Source of the DNA: Robbsia sp050955065
Lineage (GTDB): Bacteria; Pseudomonadota; Gammaproteobacteria; Burkholderiales; Burkholderiaceae
DNA: 50,020 nucleotides
Reading direction: 5' to 3'
Assembly: GCA_050955065.1 (NCBI GenBank)
Contig: JBPBQT010000146.1
Span: 1 to 50,020 of the forward strand
A program made the translations under genes and the position numbers. The number at the start of each line of letters is the position of its first letter. Position 1 is the first letter of the stretch. The notes under the pieces are model-generated. The model saw only the letters and a program-made list of their open reading frames with translations. It was not told the origin of the DNA and did not search any database. Positions 32,078-40,931 of this stretch are shown here, piece by piece.

Positions 32078-34185
32078 TGCACCACCCCATCGCTGGTGTG
32101 CTGTGCCAGCCCGGCATTGACTGCCTTCGTCTCGTCGATGCGGCGTATGGGCGTGGCCGCCCTGACGGCGGCGATCCACCGGTGATGCTCGTCACGAATC
32201 GTCCGCGCGTCGATGACACGCGTGGTATTCCGGGCGAAGCCGCGCACGATCATCGTGACCACGACCGCGACGCACGACGCGATCACCATCCACCAGATAT
32301 GCCATACGAGGCCGAAGGCGAGAAAGAAGGACGCGGCGGCGATCGCCGGCCCCACCGCGCTGTTCCTGGGCACCTCGATGTCTTCATATTTGTCGAGCAG
32401 CCGGTAGGCGCGTCCCGTTTCCTTGTCCAACGCAAACGTATCGCGGTCGCCGACTTCGGGAAGCGCGGCGAAGTTGTATTCCGGCGGCGGCGCGGACGTC
32501 GACCATTCGAGGTTGCGTCCATCCCATGGATCGCCCACGAAGACGCGGTTCGCGTGGCGTTGCCTGATCGATATCCACAATTGCAATACCAGAAGCGCGA
32601 GCGCCACGGTGAGGATGACGGCTCCGAACAATGCCACCCCCTCGAGCGGTGTGTATCGTGGGTCGGTATACGCGAGCGTGCGGCGCGGCATGCCCATGAG
32701 ACCCAGCGCGTACAGCGGAAAGAACGCGAACATGAAACCCACGATCCAGCATAGTGCGGAGATTTTGCCCAGGCCCTCGTGCAGGCGGAAGCCGAAGGCC
32801 TTCGGAAACCAGTAGTGGTAGGCGGCGATCATCGCGAACAGGAGGCCGGGCACCGCCACGTTATGGAAATGCGCGACCAGGAAGACGCTGTTGTGCACCT
32901 GATAGTCGATACCGGGATCGGCCAGCAGGATGCCGGTCATGCCGCCCAGCACGAACAGCAGCATGAAGCCGATCGAATAGATGATCGGTACCGTGAATCG
33001 TATCCGCCCGCGAAACATCGTCGCCATCCAGTCGTAGACTTTCACGCCGGTGGGAATGCCGATCAACATCGACGCGATGCCGAACACGGCGTTGATGTTC
33101 GCGCTCTGACCCATCGTGAAGAAATGATGGAGCCAGACGGTAAAGGAAAGAATCGCGATGGCCATCGTCGCCATCACCAGGGTGCGATAGCCGAACAGCA
33201 TCTTGCCCGAGAATGTCGGAATGACCTCCGAGTAGACGCCAAAAGCCGGCAGGATCAGGATGTAGACCTCGGGATGACCGAACAGCCAGAACAGATTCAC
33301 GAAGTGCATCATGTTCCCGCCAAGCTCGTTCGTGAAGAAGTGAAAATCGAGATAACGGTCCAGAGCGAGCTGCACCGTGGCCACGGTCAGGGGCGGCATG
33401 GCGAAAACCATCAGAATGCTCGTGCACAACGCCGTCCAGGTAAAGAGCGGCATGCGCATGTAGTGCATCCCGGGCGCCCGCATTTTATAGATCGTGACCG
33501 CGACATTGATCCCCGTGAGCGTGGACCCGAAGGAACCGAGCGTGAGTGCCCAGATCCAGTAGTCGGGGCCCTCGCCCGGGCTGAAGGTCGCCTCGGTGTA
33601 CGGCGGATAGCCGAACCATCCGCCCGTGGAGAATTCACCGATGCACAGCGAAATCATCACCAGGGCCGCGCCCGCTGCCGTGAGCGCGAGACTGACGGAA
33701 TTGAGCAAGGGAAACGCGACGTCGCGCGAGCCGATCTGCAGCGGCACCGCGTAGTTGATCATGCCGGTGAGAAAGGGCATCGCCATGAAGAAGATCATGA
33801 TGGTGCCGTGCGTGCTGAACAACTGGGCGAAATGGTCGGGTGTCAGAAAGCCGCCGCCCAGCCCCACCGCCTGCTGGGTACGCATCAGCAGCGCCTCGAT
33901 CAGCGCGCGCGCCAGCATCACCAGGGCCAGCACCACGTACATGATGCCGATCTTCTTGTGATCGGGGCTGGTCAGCCACTCGGACCACAGCACGCCCCAT
34001 TTCCGGTAGTACGTGATCAACGCGACCGTGACGAGGCCGCCCAGGACGACCATCAACGCCGCGCCGGTGGCAATGATGCCGTTGATGACGTTGGCTTTCG
34101 TGGGATTGTGCAGCATCGTCCAGAAAGGCAGCGCTTCGAAGCCGATCCTCCCGAGAGGATGCGCGAACAGGGAGGAAAGAATCAC
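32074..34185 (-). CDS. cyoB: Cytochrome bo3 ubiquinol oxidase subunit I (CyoB)
   Basis: Catalytic heme-copper subunit of 703 residues in the inner membrane, which reduces O2 with ubiquinol and pumps protons. All metal ligands of E. coli CyoB are present with a +20 offset: H126, H304, H353, H354, H439 and H441, plus Y308 (His-Tyr link), K382 and E306 (proton paths) and D155. In the quinol site R93, H118 and Q121 match R71, H98 and Q101, but the position of D75 is a glutamate, E97. The start is a GTG at 34185 that overlaps the cyoA stop (GTGA), since no ATG fits. It is longer than E. coli CyoB (663 residues), mainly at the C-terminus. Confidence 0.96.
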   Translation of the reverse strand: MILSSLFAHPLGRIGFEALPFWTMLHNPTKANVINGIIATGAALMVVLGGLVTVALITYYRKWGVLWSEWLTSPDHKKIGIMYVVLALVMLARALIEALLMRTQQAVGLGGGFLTPDHFAQLFSTHGTIMIFFMAMPFLTGMINYAVPLQIGSRDVAFPLLNSVSLALTAAGAALVMISLCIGEFSTGGWFGYPPYTEATFSPGEGPDYWIWALTLGSFGSTLTGINVAVTIYKMRAPGMHYMRMPLFTWTALCTSILMVFAMPPLTVATVQLALDRYLDFHFFTNELGGNMMHFVNLFWLFGHPEVYILILPAFGVYSEVIPTFSGKMLFGYRTLVMATMAIAILSFTVWLHHFFTMGQSANINAVFGIASMLIGIPTGVKVYDWMATMFRGRIRFTVPIIYSIGFMLLFVLGGMTGILLADPGIDYQVHNSVFLVAHFHNVAVPGLLFAMIAAYHYWFPKAFGFRLHEGLGKISALCWIVGFMFAFFPLYALGLMGMPRRTLAYTDPRYTPLEGVALFGAVILTVALALLVLQLWISIRQRHANRVFVGDPWDGRNLEWSTSAPPPEYNFAALPEVGDRDTFALDKETGRAYRLLDKYEDIEVPRNSAVGPAIAAASFFLAFGLVWHIWWMVIASCVAVVVTMIVRGFARNTTRVIDARTIRDEHHRWIAAVRAATPIRRIDETKAVNAGLAQHTSDGVVQ

Positions 34186-35243
34186 GGCTTCGGCTCCATG
34201 GGCGAGGACATGGACATGTCCTTCGCCTGTTCATGCGACACGGTGTTGATCGCGGTTCCCGGCTGCCCGCCGGCGCCACTCATGGTCGCCATGACGACTT
34301 TCGAGAAAACGTCCGGGCTCGCGTTCCTGAAGTAGAGGCTGCCCTCGCTGCTGGTGTTTTGATTCAATGCGGTCTCGAGCTGCGTGAAGGTCGTGGGTCT
34401 TGAAATCAGTCCGAGCGCCTGCGCATCGAGTGGTATGCCGCCACTCTGCGCATGTCGGACCCATTCATCGAATGCCTGCGGCGTCATTGCCACGGCGGTG
34501 AACTTTTCCTGATGGAAACCGTCGCCGTTGTACATGGTGTTTTCGCCCATGAAACGGCCCGGCGCATCCGCTTGCAGATGCAACCGGGAAACCATGCCCC
34601 CCATCGCGTAGATCTGACTGCCGAGCGCAGGGATGTACAACGATTGCATGACCGTCGCGGACGTGATCTCGATGCTCACCGGTCGGCCTGCCGGCAGCGC
34701 CAGCACGCCCATGCTGGCCACGCCCTGGTCGGGATAGATGAACAGCCATTTCCAATCGTAGCCAATGACTTGCAGGCGCAGCGGCGCACGGGAAGACGGC
34801 AGCGGCCGGTAGGGATCGAGCAACGGGGTGCTGCGCCATACCAGCAGCGCCAGGAAGGCCACGATCACGATGGGGCCGGCCCATGCGGCGATCTCTATGA
34901 ACCTCGATCCGCCCCATTTTGGCGTATAGCGTGCGGTCTTCGCACCATAACGGTAGCGTAACGCGAGCCAGGGAATCAGAATGAAGATGGGAAGCGCGAC
35001 GAAGATCGCGAGCAACGCCACCATTTCGATGAAATGTTTTCGTTGCAGCGCTGCGATCGGGCCTTGCGGATCAAGAAACGAAAGATGGCTGTCGCCCGCG
35101 CACGCGCTGAGCATCAGGGCCGCCGCCATGGCCGCCCAGGCCGGAATGGGGCTTCCCACTCGCCGAGGAGTCGTTTTGATGGCAATTTCCTTGCATGTAG
35201 GTAGAGGGATGCGATTTACCGGGCCGAAATCTCGGTTACGCAT
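34182..35243 (-). CDS. cyoA: Cytochrome bo3 ubiquinol oxidase subunit II (CyoA)
   Basis: Subunit II, 353 residues, with a lipoprotein signal ending LSAC (C48), two spans (about HFIEMVALLAIFVALPIFIL and IEIAAWAGPIVIVAFLALLV) and a periplasmic cupredoxin domain from about 150. The CuA cysteine ligands are absent, as expected in a quinol oxidase. The C-terminal part continues past the COX_ARM region (SYYFRNAS-like) with a Met/Ser-rich tail. The ATG at 35243 gives a long stretch before the signal peptide; a GTG at 35159 would leave a standard-length lipoprotein signal, so the start is uncertain. First gene of cyoABCD. Confidence 0.94.
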   Translation of the reverse strand: MRNRDFGPVNRIPLPTCKEIAIKTTPRRVGSPIPAWAAMAAALMLSACAGDSHLSFLDPQGPIAALQRKHFIEMVALLAIFVALPIFILIPWLALRYRYGAKTARYTPKWGGSRFIEIAAWAGPIVIVAFLALLVWRSTPLLDPYRPLPSSRAPLRLQVIGYDWKWLFIYPDQGVASMGVLALPAGRPVSIEITSATVMQSLYIPALGSQIYAMGGMVSRLHLQADAPGRFMGENTMYNGDGFHQEKFTAVAMTPQAFDEWVRHAQSGGIPLDAQALGLISRPTTFTQLETALNQNTSSEGSLYFRNASPDVFSKVVMATMSGAGGQPGTAINTVSHEQAKDMSMSSPMEPKP

Positions 35244-35611
35244 GGTCGTGGGTTACGAGGGACGGCGACACGATGCTTGATGAAGCGCGTAACTACGGAT
35301 CGGCGCTCGACGAAACTCAGCAAGGGGCGTTCCCGATCCGATGCGTCGCATTCCGTTCAGGCAAGTGTCCCGGAAAAATGAAAATGACGCGCTGCAGGCG
35401 TAATGTAAGACATGCCCCCGTCCGCGATGTAAGCAGAACGTAATATATTCCCGGAATGATGTCTTCGCCTCGATGCCTTCTTGAAGGAGACGGGAAAACG
35501 CGTCATACGCGGCGACGATGGCGTTCGCCAATGGCGTCATCCCGGCGAAGCCGGACGCCCTTCAGCCGGATGACGAGCTGGCGCTCGCATGCTCCGGCGT
35601 CATGCGTTCCG
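35244..35611. other. Intergenic region upstream of cyoA, 368 bases
   Basis: Lies between the cyo operon and the response-regulator gene, both leftward. It should hold the cyo promoter: a TATATT on the minus strand at 35447-35442, about 200 bases before cyoA, is the best -10-like element, without a good -35. The hairpin at 35533-35559 lies at the right side. Open frames here look non-coding. Confidence 0.5.
35533..35559 (-). terminator. Hairpin downstream of the response-regulator gene
   Basis: GGCGTC (35533-35538) pairs with GACGCC (35554-35559), and an inner CGGC/GCCG stem closes on a GAA loop, with a 4-base bulge. It begins 53 bases after the response-regulator stop on the minus strand. 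No T-run follows, so it may be a rho-independent-like end or only a 3' stabiliser. Confidence 0.35.
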
Positions 35612-36133
35612 CTAGTCCGTCGCCTTGCGGGTGATGGTCTGCCGCAGGCCGCTGTCGTGGTTCACCGACGTGACCTCCATCCCCGTGCCGCGCGGTTTCA
35701 GCGGCCGCGGCGACGGTTCGTTGAGCACCGCCCAGAACATGCCGATGTCGTTCACCGCTTGCATGAAGTCCTTCAGCTGGCCCGGCTTCACGACATAGCC
35801 GTTGACGCCCAGTTCGTAACTGCGCAGCAGGTCCTGCTCCTCGCGCGACGAGGTCAGCATGACGATCGGAATGTATCTGAGCGCATCGTCGGCGCGCACC
35901 GCGTCGATGACCTCGTGGCCGTCGAGCTTCGGCAGTTTCTTGTCCAGCAGGATGACGACCGGATGTTCGTCTTCCCGGCCTTCCCATTCGCCCTCGCGAT
36001 GCAGGTAGTCCAACGCCTCGGCACCGTCGCGCACGGTCACCACGGGATTCGCGAGACGACTTTTTTCGAGACCGATCAGGATCAGTTCCAGGTCGTTCGG
36101 ACTGTCTTCGACAATCAAAATGGGTTTGAGCAT
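35612..36133 (-). CDS. Bacteriophytochrome-associated response regulator (Rcp1-like, receiver only)
   Basis: Receiver-domain protein of 173 residues without a DNA-binding output. The acidic pocket is E9-D10 (ILIVEDSPND), the phospho-acceptor is D64 (VILLDKKLPKLDG) and the conserved lysine is K116 (YVVKPGQ). DKKLPKLDG and the ELGVNGYVVKP segment are typical of the Rcp1-type partners of phytochromes. About 45 extra residues follow the receiver (PRPLKPRGTGMEVTSVNH), with no recognisable domain. It begins 15 bases after the bacteriophytochrome stop, so the two form an operon; the phytochrome should be its phosphodonor. Confidence 0.93.
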   Translation of the reverse strand: MLKPILIVEDSPNDLELILIGLEKSRLANPVVTVRDGAEALDYLHREGEWEGREDEHPVVILLDKKLPKLDGHEVIDAVRADDALRYIPIVMLTSSREEQDLLRSYELGVNGYVVKPGQLKDFMQAVNDIGMFWAVLNEPSPRPLKPRGTGMEVTSVNHDSGLRQTITRKATD

Positions 36134-36148
36134 GAAATTTTCCGTGGT

Positions 36149-38620
36149 TCAGTGTCTGCCGCGCGGCGTGATCTTCGGTCGGTCGCCCGTGGCGGGCGTA
36201 CCGGCAGCCAGGCGGGCGGTGGCCCCGGCGGCCAGTCCGCTGGCCATCCCCGTGGCCATCAACCGGGCGGCGGCGGCGGCCGGCGTCTCGGGCCGCTCGC
36301 CATCCTGCAAATGCGCGTCATCGGGCAGCGACACGAAGAAGGTCGCGCCCTCGTCCAGCCGACCTTCGGCCCGCACCCGGCCGCCATGCCGCTCGACGAT
36401 GCGTTTGACGTTTGCCAGACCGATGCCGGTGCCGGCATACTCCTCCTGCCGGTGCAGACGCTGGAACACGCGAAACAGCTTGTCCACGTACCGCATGTCG
36501 AATCCCACGCCGTTGTCCTTCACGAACAGCACGGGGTGCCCGCCTTCCGACGCCGGGCTTGGCAGACAGCCGATGTCGATACGCGGCGTGGCGCGTCCGG
36601 CGCTGAACTTCAGCGCGTTCTCGATCAGATTCTGCATGACCATGCGCAGCAACACCGGATCGCCCCGCACCGTCGGCAATGCGTCGATGCGCCAGTCGAC
36701 GCGCGCGCCGCGTTCCGCCGTTTCGCCCTGCGCGATCGCGCGCACGAGCGCATCCATGTCGACGGTCGTCACCGCCAGCGCGGCGCGGCCCAGCTGCGCG
36801 AACGCCAGCAGGTCGTCCACCAGCCGGCCGCCGAAATCCGCCGCATCGACGATGCGCTGCACGAAGTCGCGGCCGCGCGCGCTCAAGGTCGCGCCGTCGA
36901 GTTCCTGCAGCAGCGCGGCGAAACTGTGGATATGCCGCAGGGGCGCGCGCAGGTCGTGGGAGACGGTATAGGAGAAGTCCTCGAGCGCATGGTTCGCGCG
37001 CTCCAGCGATATCGTCAACTGCGCGAGTTCGTCGGCGCGACGCAACACGATGCCCAGCAGCGCCGCACGGAATTCCACAGCGATTTCCACCTCGGCCGCG
37101 CGCCAGGGCGCCGAGCGGTCGCGCACGATCGCGGTCCAGGTGTCGAAGCTCTCGCGCGGCGACAGCGACGCCGCCAGCGACGCGAGCTTGGTACGGGGAT
37201 CGCCCGCCCATTCGATGGTCTGAATGACCTCGGGACGGAACCAGATCACGTAGTTGCGAAACGTCTTCGAGATCGACACGGCCAGGAAGCCGGCGTACCC
37301 GTCCGCACACCCCGCCTGCTCCCCGAGCCCGGGGCCGCACGCACGGACCCCATCGCTATGCACCACGTCCTGCGGCTGCGCGCCGAGCCAGTCGACGAGC
37401 CGCCATACCTCGTCCTCCGCCGGCACGCTGCCCACCGCCGTGATCCGTCCCTCGAACACGATCGCCGCGCCCGCCGACGCGGTGAAACCCAGCAGGTCCG
37501 TCGCGTCGGCCACCAGCGCGTCGACGAAATTTTCGGTATTCGCCATCTGCGCGAGGAGCGCGCCCAGCGTGCGGCGCAGGTCGAGCCGGTACGTCGCCTC
37601 GGACTGCGCCTCGTTCGCCTCGATCTGCAGCGAGAGAATCTGCGCGACGTGCTCGCACGCGGTGCGCAACTCGAACGCGGGCGTGCGCGGGCTCGCGTGA
37701 TGACAGGAGATCAGGCCCCAGAGACGCTCGCCCACGACGATCGACATCGACATCGACGCGGCGGTGCCCATGTTCCGCATGTATTCCAGGTGAATGGGCG
37801 ACACGCTGCGCAGCGACGACAGCGTCAGGTCGGTGGGCGCCCCGGTCTGCGGGTGCACGCGCGGCACGAGCGCCACGGGCGCGTAATCCGCATCCGCGAT
37901 CAGCCGGATCCGGTTGCGAAGGTAGAGGTCGCGCGCCTGCGCGGGAATGTCGCTCGCCGGAAACCGCTGCCCGAGATAGGACGTGTAATCGTCCTGCAGA
38001 CACTCGGCGAAGACATGGCCGTGGCCGTCGCGATCGAAACGATACACGAGCGTGCGGCCAAAACCCGTGATGGCGGCGATACGCGCCGCGGCAAGGCGAC
38101 CGAGTTCGGCGATCGAGGGCGCGCGCTGGACATCGTTCAGGAAGGCCCGCACCGTCGGGTAGATCGTTTCGAGGCCGTCGTTGCCGCCGCGCGCGCGTTC
38201 CAGCTCGACGGTCACGATGCCGTCACAGCGATGCATGATCACGGCCCATACCGACGCCCCGTCTTCATCGCCCGACAGGTGCGCCGACGCCGGCGCGGGA
38301 ACCGTGCCGAGCAGACGGATCTCGCCCTCGCGCAATTCGTCGACGCGCGCCCGCACCCAGGCCGCCGCGGTCGCACCGATCGCCAGCGGCAACGGTGCGC
38401 CCAGCAGCGCCGCGACGGGCACGCCGCTCCATTCCGGGAAATTGGCACTGACCTGCGCGACGGTGCCCGCGCGCGTCAGACTGACGAGATACCCGTGTGG
38501 CTGGATGCCGCCCGGGATATGGATCGCCTCCCTCGCGCACGCCGTGTCGTGCGTCAACGGCTCAACGATGGCATCCGGCGCTATCTGGTTCATGAATTCA
38601 TCCGGGGAAACGGCATCCAT
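36149..38620 (-). CDS. bphP: Bacteriophytochrome sensor histidine kinase
   Basis: Red/far-red photoreceptor of 823 residues with PAS-GAF-PHY-HisKA-ATPase layout. The biliverdin-attachment cysteine is C28 (DTACAREAIHIPGGIQPHG). In GAF, PASDIPAQAR gives D224 and RSVSPIHLEYM gives H277, the chromophore-pocket residues. The PHY tongue motif PRESF is at 488-492. The kinase histidine is H555 (VSHDLRAPLRHI), followed by NLIENALKFS and GVGFDM. The last 55 or so residues are Ala/Gly-rich and look disordered. ATGs at 38620 and 38593 are both possible; neither has a strong ribosome binding site. No heme oxygenase (bphO) gene is in the window, so biliverdin must come from elsewhere. Linked to its response regulator. 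Confidence 0.95.
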   Translation of the reverse strand: MDAVSPDEFMNQIAPDAIVEPLTHDTACAREAIHIPGGIQPHGYLVSLTRAGTVAQVSANFPEWSGVPVAALLGAPLPLAIGATAAAWVRARVDELREGEIRLLGTVPAPASAHLSGDEDGASVWAVIMHRCDGIVTVELERARGGNDGLETIYPTVRAFLNDVQRAPSIAELGRLAAARIAAITGFGRTLVYRFDRDGHGHVFAECLQDDYTSYLGQRFPASDIPAQARDLYLRNRIRLIADADYAPVALVPRVHPQTGAPTDLTLSSLRSVSPIHLEYMRNMGTAASMSMSIVVGERLWGLISCHHASPRTPAFELRTACEHVAQILSLQIEANEAQSEATYRLDLRRTLGALLAQMANTENFVDALVADATDLLGFTASAGAAIVFEGRITAVGSVPAEDEVWRLVDWLGAQPQDVVHSDGVRACGPGLGEQAGCADGYAGFLAVSISKTFRNYVIWFRPEVIQTIEWAGDPRTKLASLAASLSPRESFDTWTAIVRDRSAPWRAAEVEIAVEFRAALLGIVLRRADELAQLTISLERANHALEDFSYTVSHDLRAPLRHIHSFAALLQELDGATLSARGRDFVQRIVDAADFGGRLVDDLLAFAQLGRAALAVTTVDMDALVRAIAQGETAERGARVDWRIDALPTVRGDPVLLRMVMQNLIENALKFSAGRATPRIDIGCLPSPASEGGHPVLFVKDNGVGFDMRYVDKLFRVFQRLHRQEEYAGTGIGLANVKRIVERHGGRVRAEGRLDEGATFFVSLPDDAHLQDGERPETPAAAAARLMATGMASGLAAGATARLAAGTPATGDRPKITPRGRH

Positions 38621-38713
38621 TCTCTCATGCCGTTCGCGTGGCGGCAGCGGAAAAACCGGCCGGCGCGGGCCACCGCCAGCACCGTCACTGCCCCCATCGT
38701 CGATCAGGACCGC

Positions 38714-39898
38714 TCATGCCCGCCGGCGCCGCGCCCCCTGCGCCACCGCGATCAGCAGAAAGGACAGCAACGCCGCGCAGCCGCCCGTGACGAACGCGGA
38801 CGACAGGCCGAAACGCTGCACCACGAGACCCGCCAGCGGGCCGGCCAGCGCCAGGCCGAGATCGAAGCACGCGAAATACGTTCCCAGCACCATGCCCCGG
38901 TGTTCGGCCGCGACCCGCTTCATCGCCTCCACGCCCAGCGACGGGAAGATCAGCGAATAGCCGATCGCCGTCAGCGCGCAGCCGGCAAGCGCCATCCCCG
39001 CGCTGTCCGCCCGCGCGAGCAGCATCAGGCCGGCCGCCTCCACCAGCAGCGACACCATCGCGACCTTGAACCCGCCGACCCGATCCGGCAGGCCCGCGAA
39101 GAACACGCGCATCAGCAGATAGGCGGCGCCGAAGCAACTGATGCCGATGCCCGGGTTCGACCATCCGGCCTCGCCGTAGCGCAACGCGAGAAAGGCCGCG
39201 ATGACGCCGAAGCCCGAGGACGCGAGCGCGAGCCCGACGCCGGGCACCCAGATGGCCTGGATGATCCGCCCCGCCGAAACCCGCTGCCCGCCGGCCGCCG
39301 GCACGCCTTCCCAGCGCGTCACCAGCGCCGCGCCCAGCAGGGGCGCGAGCAGCGCGCACAGCGCCACCGCGGTAAAACCGCCGCGCTGCGCGATCCAGCC
39401 GCCCAGCGGCGCGCCGAACGCGAGCGCGCCGTACATCGCCATGCCCTGCCAGGCCATCGCCTTGCCGGCATGCGCGGGCCCGACGCGGGCGATGCTCCAG
39501 CTGGCGAGCGCGGTGATGAAGAGGCTTTCACCGAAACCCAGCACCAGCCGGCCGGCGAACAGCACCAGCAGGCTCAGAACGGGACGCCCGGTGCACAGCG
39601 CCGACAGCAGATACAGGACGCCGGCCAGCGCCGCGGTCACGAATCCCGCCAGTCCGATCGGCTTCGCGCCATGGGTATCGCACAGGCGGCCGGCGTATTG
39701 ACGCGTCAGCAAGGTCGCCAGCGACTGCAGACCCATCGCGCTGCCGACGGCCACCGTGCCGAAGCCCAGCACGTGGCCCACCTGCGTCGGCAACACCGTC
39801 AGCGGCATGCCGATCGCCAGAAAACCCAGAAACACCGCGACGGTGAAGGGCAGCAACGGGGAGAGGAAAGGGGAACGCGTACCTGCGCTGGGGTTCAT
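38714..39898 (-). CDS. MFS transporter, YhhS/arabinose-efflux-like
   Basis: Twelve-span carrier of 394 residues from the ATG at 39898. The N-terminal SPLLPFTVAVFLGFLAIGMP and QSLATLLTRQYAGRLCDTHG (the MFS loop 2-3 region), with GRLVLGFGESLFITALASWS in span 4, match the YhhS group of small-molecule exporters. The substrate is unknown. There is no clear ribosome binding site, but earlier codons of the frame lack family similarity. It is divergent from the SDR gene, sharing a 166-base control region, and its 3' end lies 93 bases from bphP. Confidence 0.88.
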   Translation of the reverse strand: MNPSAGTRSPFLSPLLPFTVAVFLGFLAIGMPLTVLPTQVGHVLGFGTVAVGSAMGLQSLATLLTRQYAGRLCDTHGAKPIGLAGFVTAALAGVLYLLSALCTGRPVLSLLVLFAGRLVLGFGESLFITALASWSIARVGPAHAGKAMAWQGMAMYGALAFGAPLGGWIAQRGGFTAVALCALLAPLLGAALVTRWEGVPAAGGQRVSAGRIIQAIWVPGVGLALASSGFGVIAAFLALRYGEAGWSNPGIGISCFGAAYLLMRVFFAGLPDRVGGFKVAMVSLLVEAAGLMLLARADSAGMALAGCALTAIGYSLIFPSLGVEAMKRVAAEHRGMVLGTYFACFDLGLALAGPLAGLVVQRFGLSSAFVTGGCAALLSFLLIAVAQGARRRRA

Positions 39899-40064
39899 GG
39901 GGTCGGACCGGTGGGCGAGGGGCCGGTATGCCACCGGCAAGGTGTGCACCTTACGTGATCCCGGCGCATGCCGCAATCCTCCGACCGGCGCGGGCGGCGG
40001 CGAACGCAAAACCCTATTTGTAATACAGTGGTCGCACCCCCTTTCTTCTACGGAGCAACACACC

Positions 40065-40913
40065 ATGGCATCGAACGATTCTCCCGTCTGGTTCATCACA
40101 GGTTGTTCGACCGGTTTTGGCCGGGAAGTCGCGAACCAGGTACTGGCGCGCGGCTGGCGCGTGGTCATCACCGCACGCGACAAGGCGAGCGTCGCCGAAC
40201 TCGCGCAGGATGCGCCGGAGCGCGCGCTGGCCCTGAGCCTGGATGTGACCGACGGCGCGCAGATCGCCGCGGCCGTGCAGGCCGCCCAGGAACGCTTCGG
40301 GCGCATCGACGTGCTGCTCAACAATGCCGGCTACGGCTATCAGGCATCGATCGAGGAAGGCGAGGAAGCCGAGATCCGCGCGCAGTTCGACGCGAATGTA
40401 TTCGGCCTGTTCGCGATGACGCGGGCCGTGCTGCCGGTGATGCGCGCGCAGCGCAGCGGGCATGTGCTGAACGTCACCTCCGTCGCGGGGCTGGTGGGGT
40501 TCCCCGGTTCCGGCTACTACGCCGCGAGCAAGCACGCCGTGGAGGGCTGGTCCGACGCGCTCGCCGCCGAGGGCAAGCCGCTCGGCATCAAGGTGACCTG
40601 CATCGAACCGGGCCCGTTCCGGACCGACTGGGCGGGACGCTCGCTCAAGCAGACGCCGAACCGGATCGAGGCGTATGCGAGCACCGCGGGCGTGCGGCTG
40701 ACCGGCACGGCGGGCGGCAGCGGGCAGCAGCCGGGCGACCCGGTACGCGGCGCCAAGGCGATGATCGACATCACCGAGCAGGCGGAACCGCCCCGCCACC
40801 TCGTCCTCGGCGCGTTCGGCATCGACGCGGTGACCGCCAAACTCAAGCGCAGCCTGGCCGATCTCGAACAGTGGCAGGCAACCAGCCTCGCCACCGATTT
40901 CCCGAAAAGCTGA
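40065..40913 (+). CDS. Short-chain dehydrogenase/reductase (SDR)
   Basis: NAD(P)-dependent oxidoreductase of 282 residues. The cofactor motif TGCSTGFG lies at residues 12-19, NNAG at about 86-89, and the catalytic S139, Y152 and K156 (YYAASK) are all present. The PGPFRTDWAGRSL segment is common in the classical SDR group annotated as oxidoreductase/retinol dehydrogenase-like. The ATG at 40065 has GGAG about 9 bases upstream; further upstream codons do not resemble the family. It is divergent from an MFS gene and may act with it in the removal of a toxic carbonyl compound. It converges on the GGDEF-EAL gene, 18 bases away. Confidence 0.92.
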   Translation: MASNDSPVWFITGCSTGFGREVANQVLARGWRVVITARDKASVAELAQDAPERALALSLDVTDGAQIAAAVQAAQERFGRIDVLLNNAGYGYQASIEEGEEAEIRAQFDANVFGLFAMTRAVLPVMRAQRSGHVLNVTSVAGLVGFPGSGYYAASKHAVEGWSDALAAEGKPLGIKVTCIEPGPFRTDWAGRSLKQTPNRIEAYASTAGVRLTGTAGGSGQQPGDPVRGAKAMIDITEQAEPPRHLVLGAFGIDAVTAKLKRSLADLEQWQATSLATDFPKS

Positions 40914-40931
40914 GGCCGACGCCGGATCCGT

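Noticed and set aside
32779..34335. Rightward open frame of over 500 codons opposite cyoB and the end of cyoA
   Set aside because: Shadow of cyoB, which retains every catalytic residue.
35456..39958. A rightward open frame of 1500 codons across bphP, its response regulator and the MFS gene
   Set aside because: It is the antisense shadow of three well-recognised leftward genes in G+C-rich DNA; the translation is Arg/His/Gln-rich with no domain.
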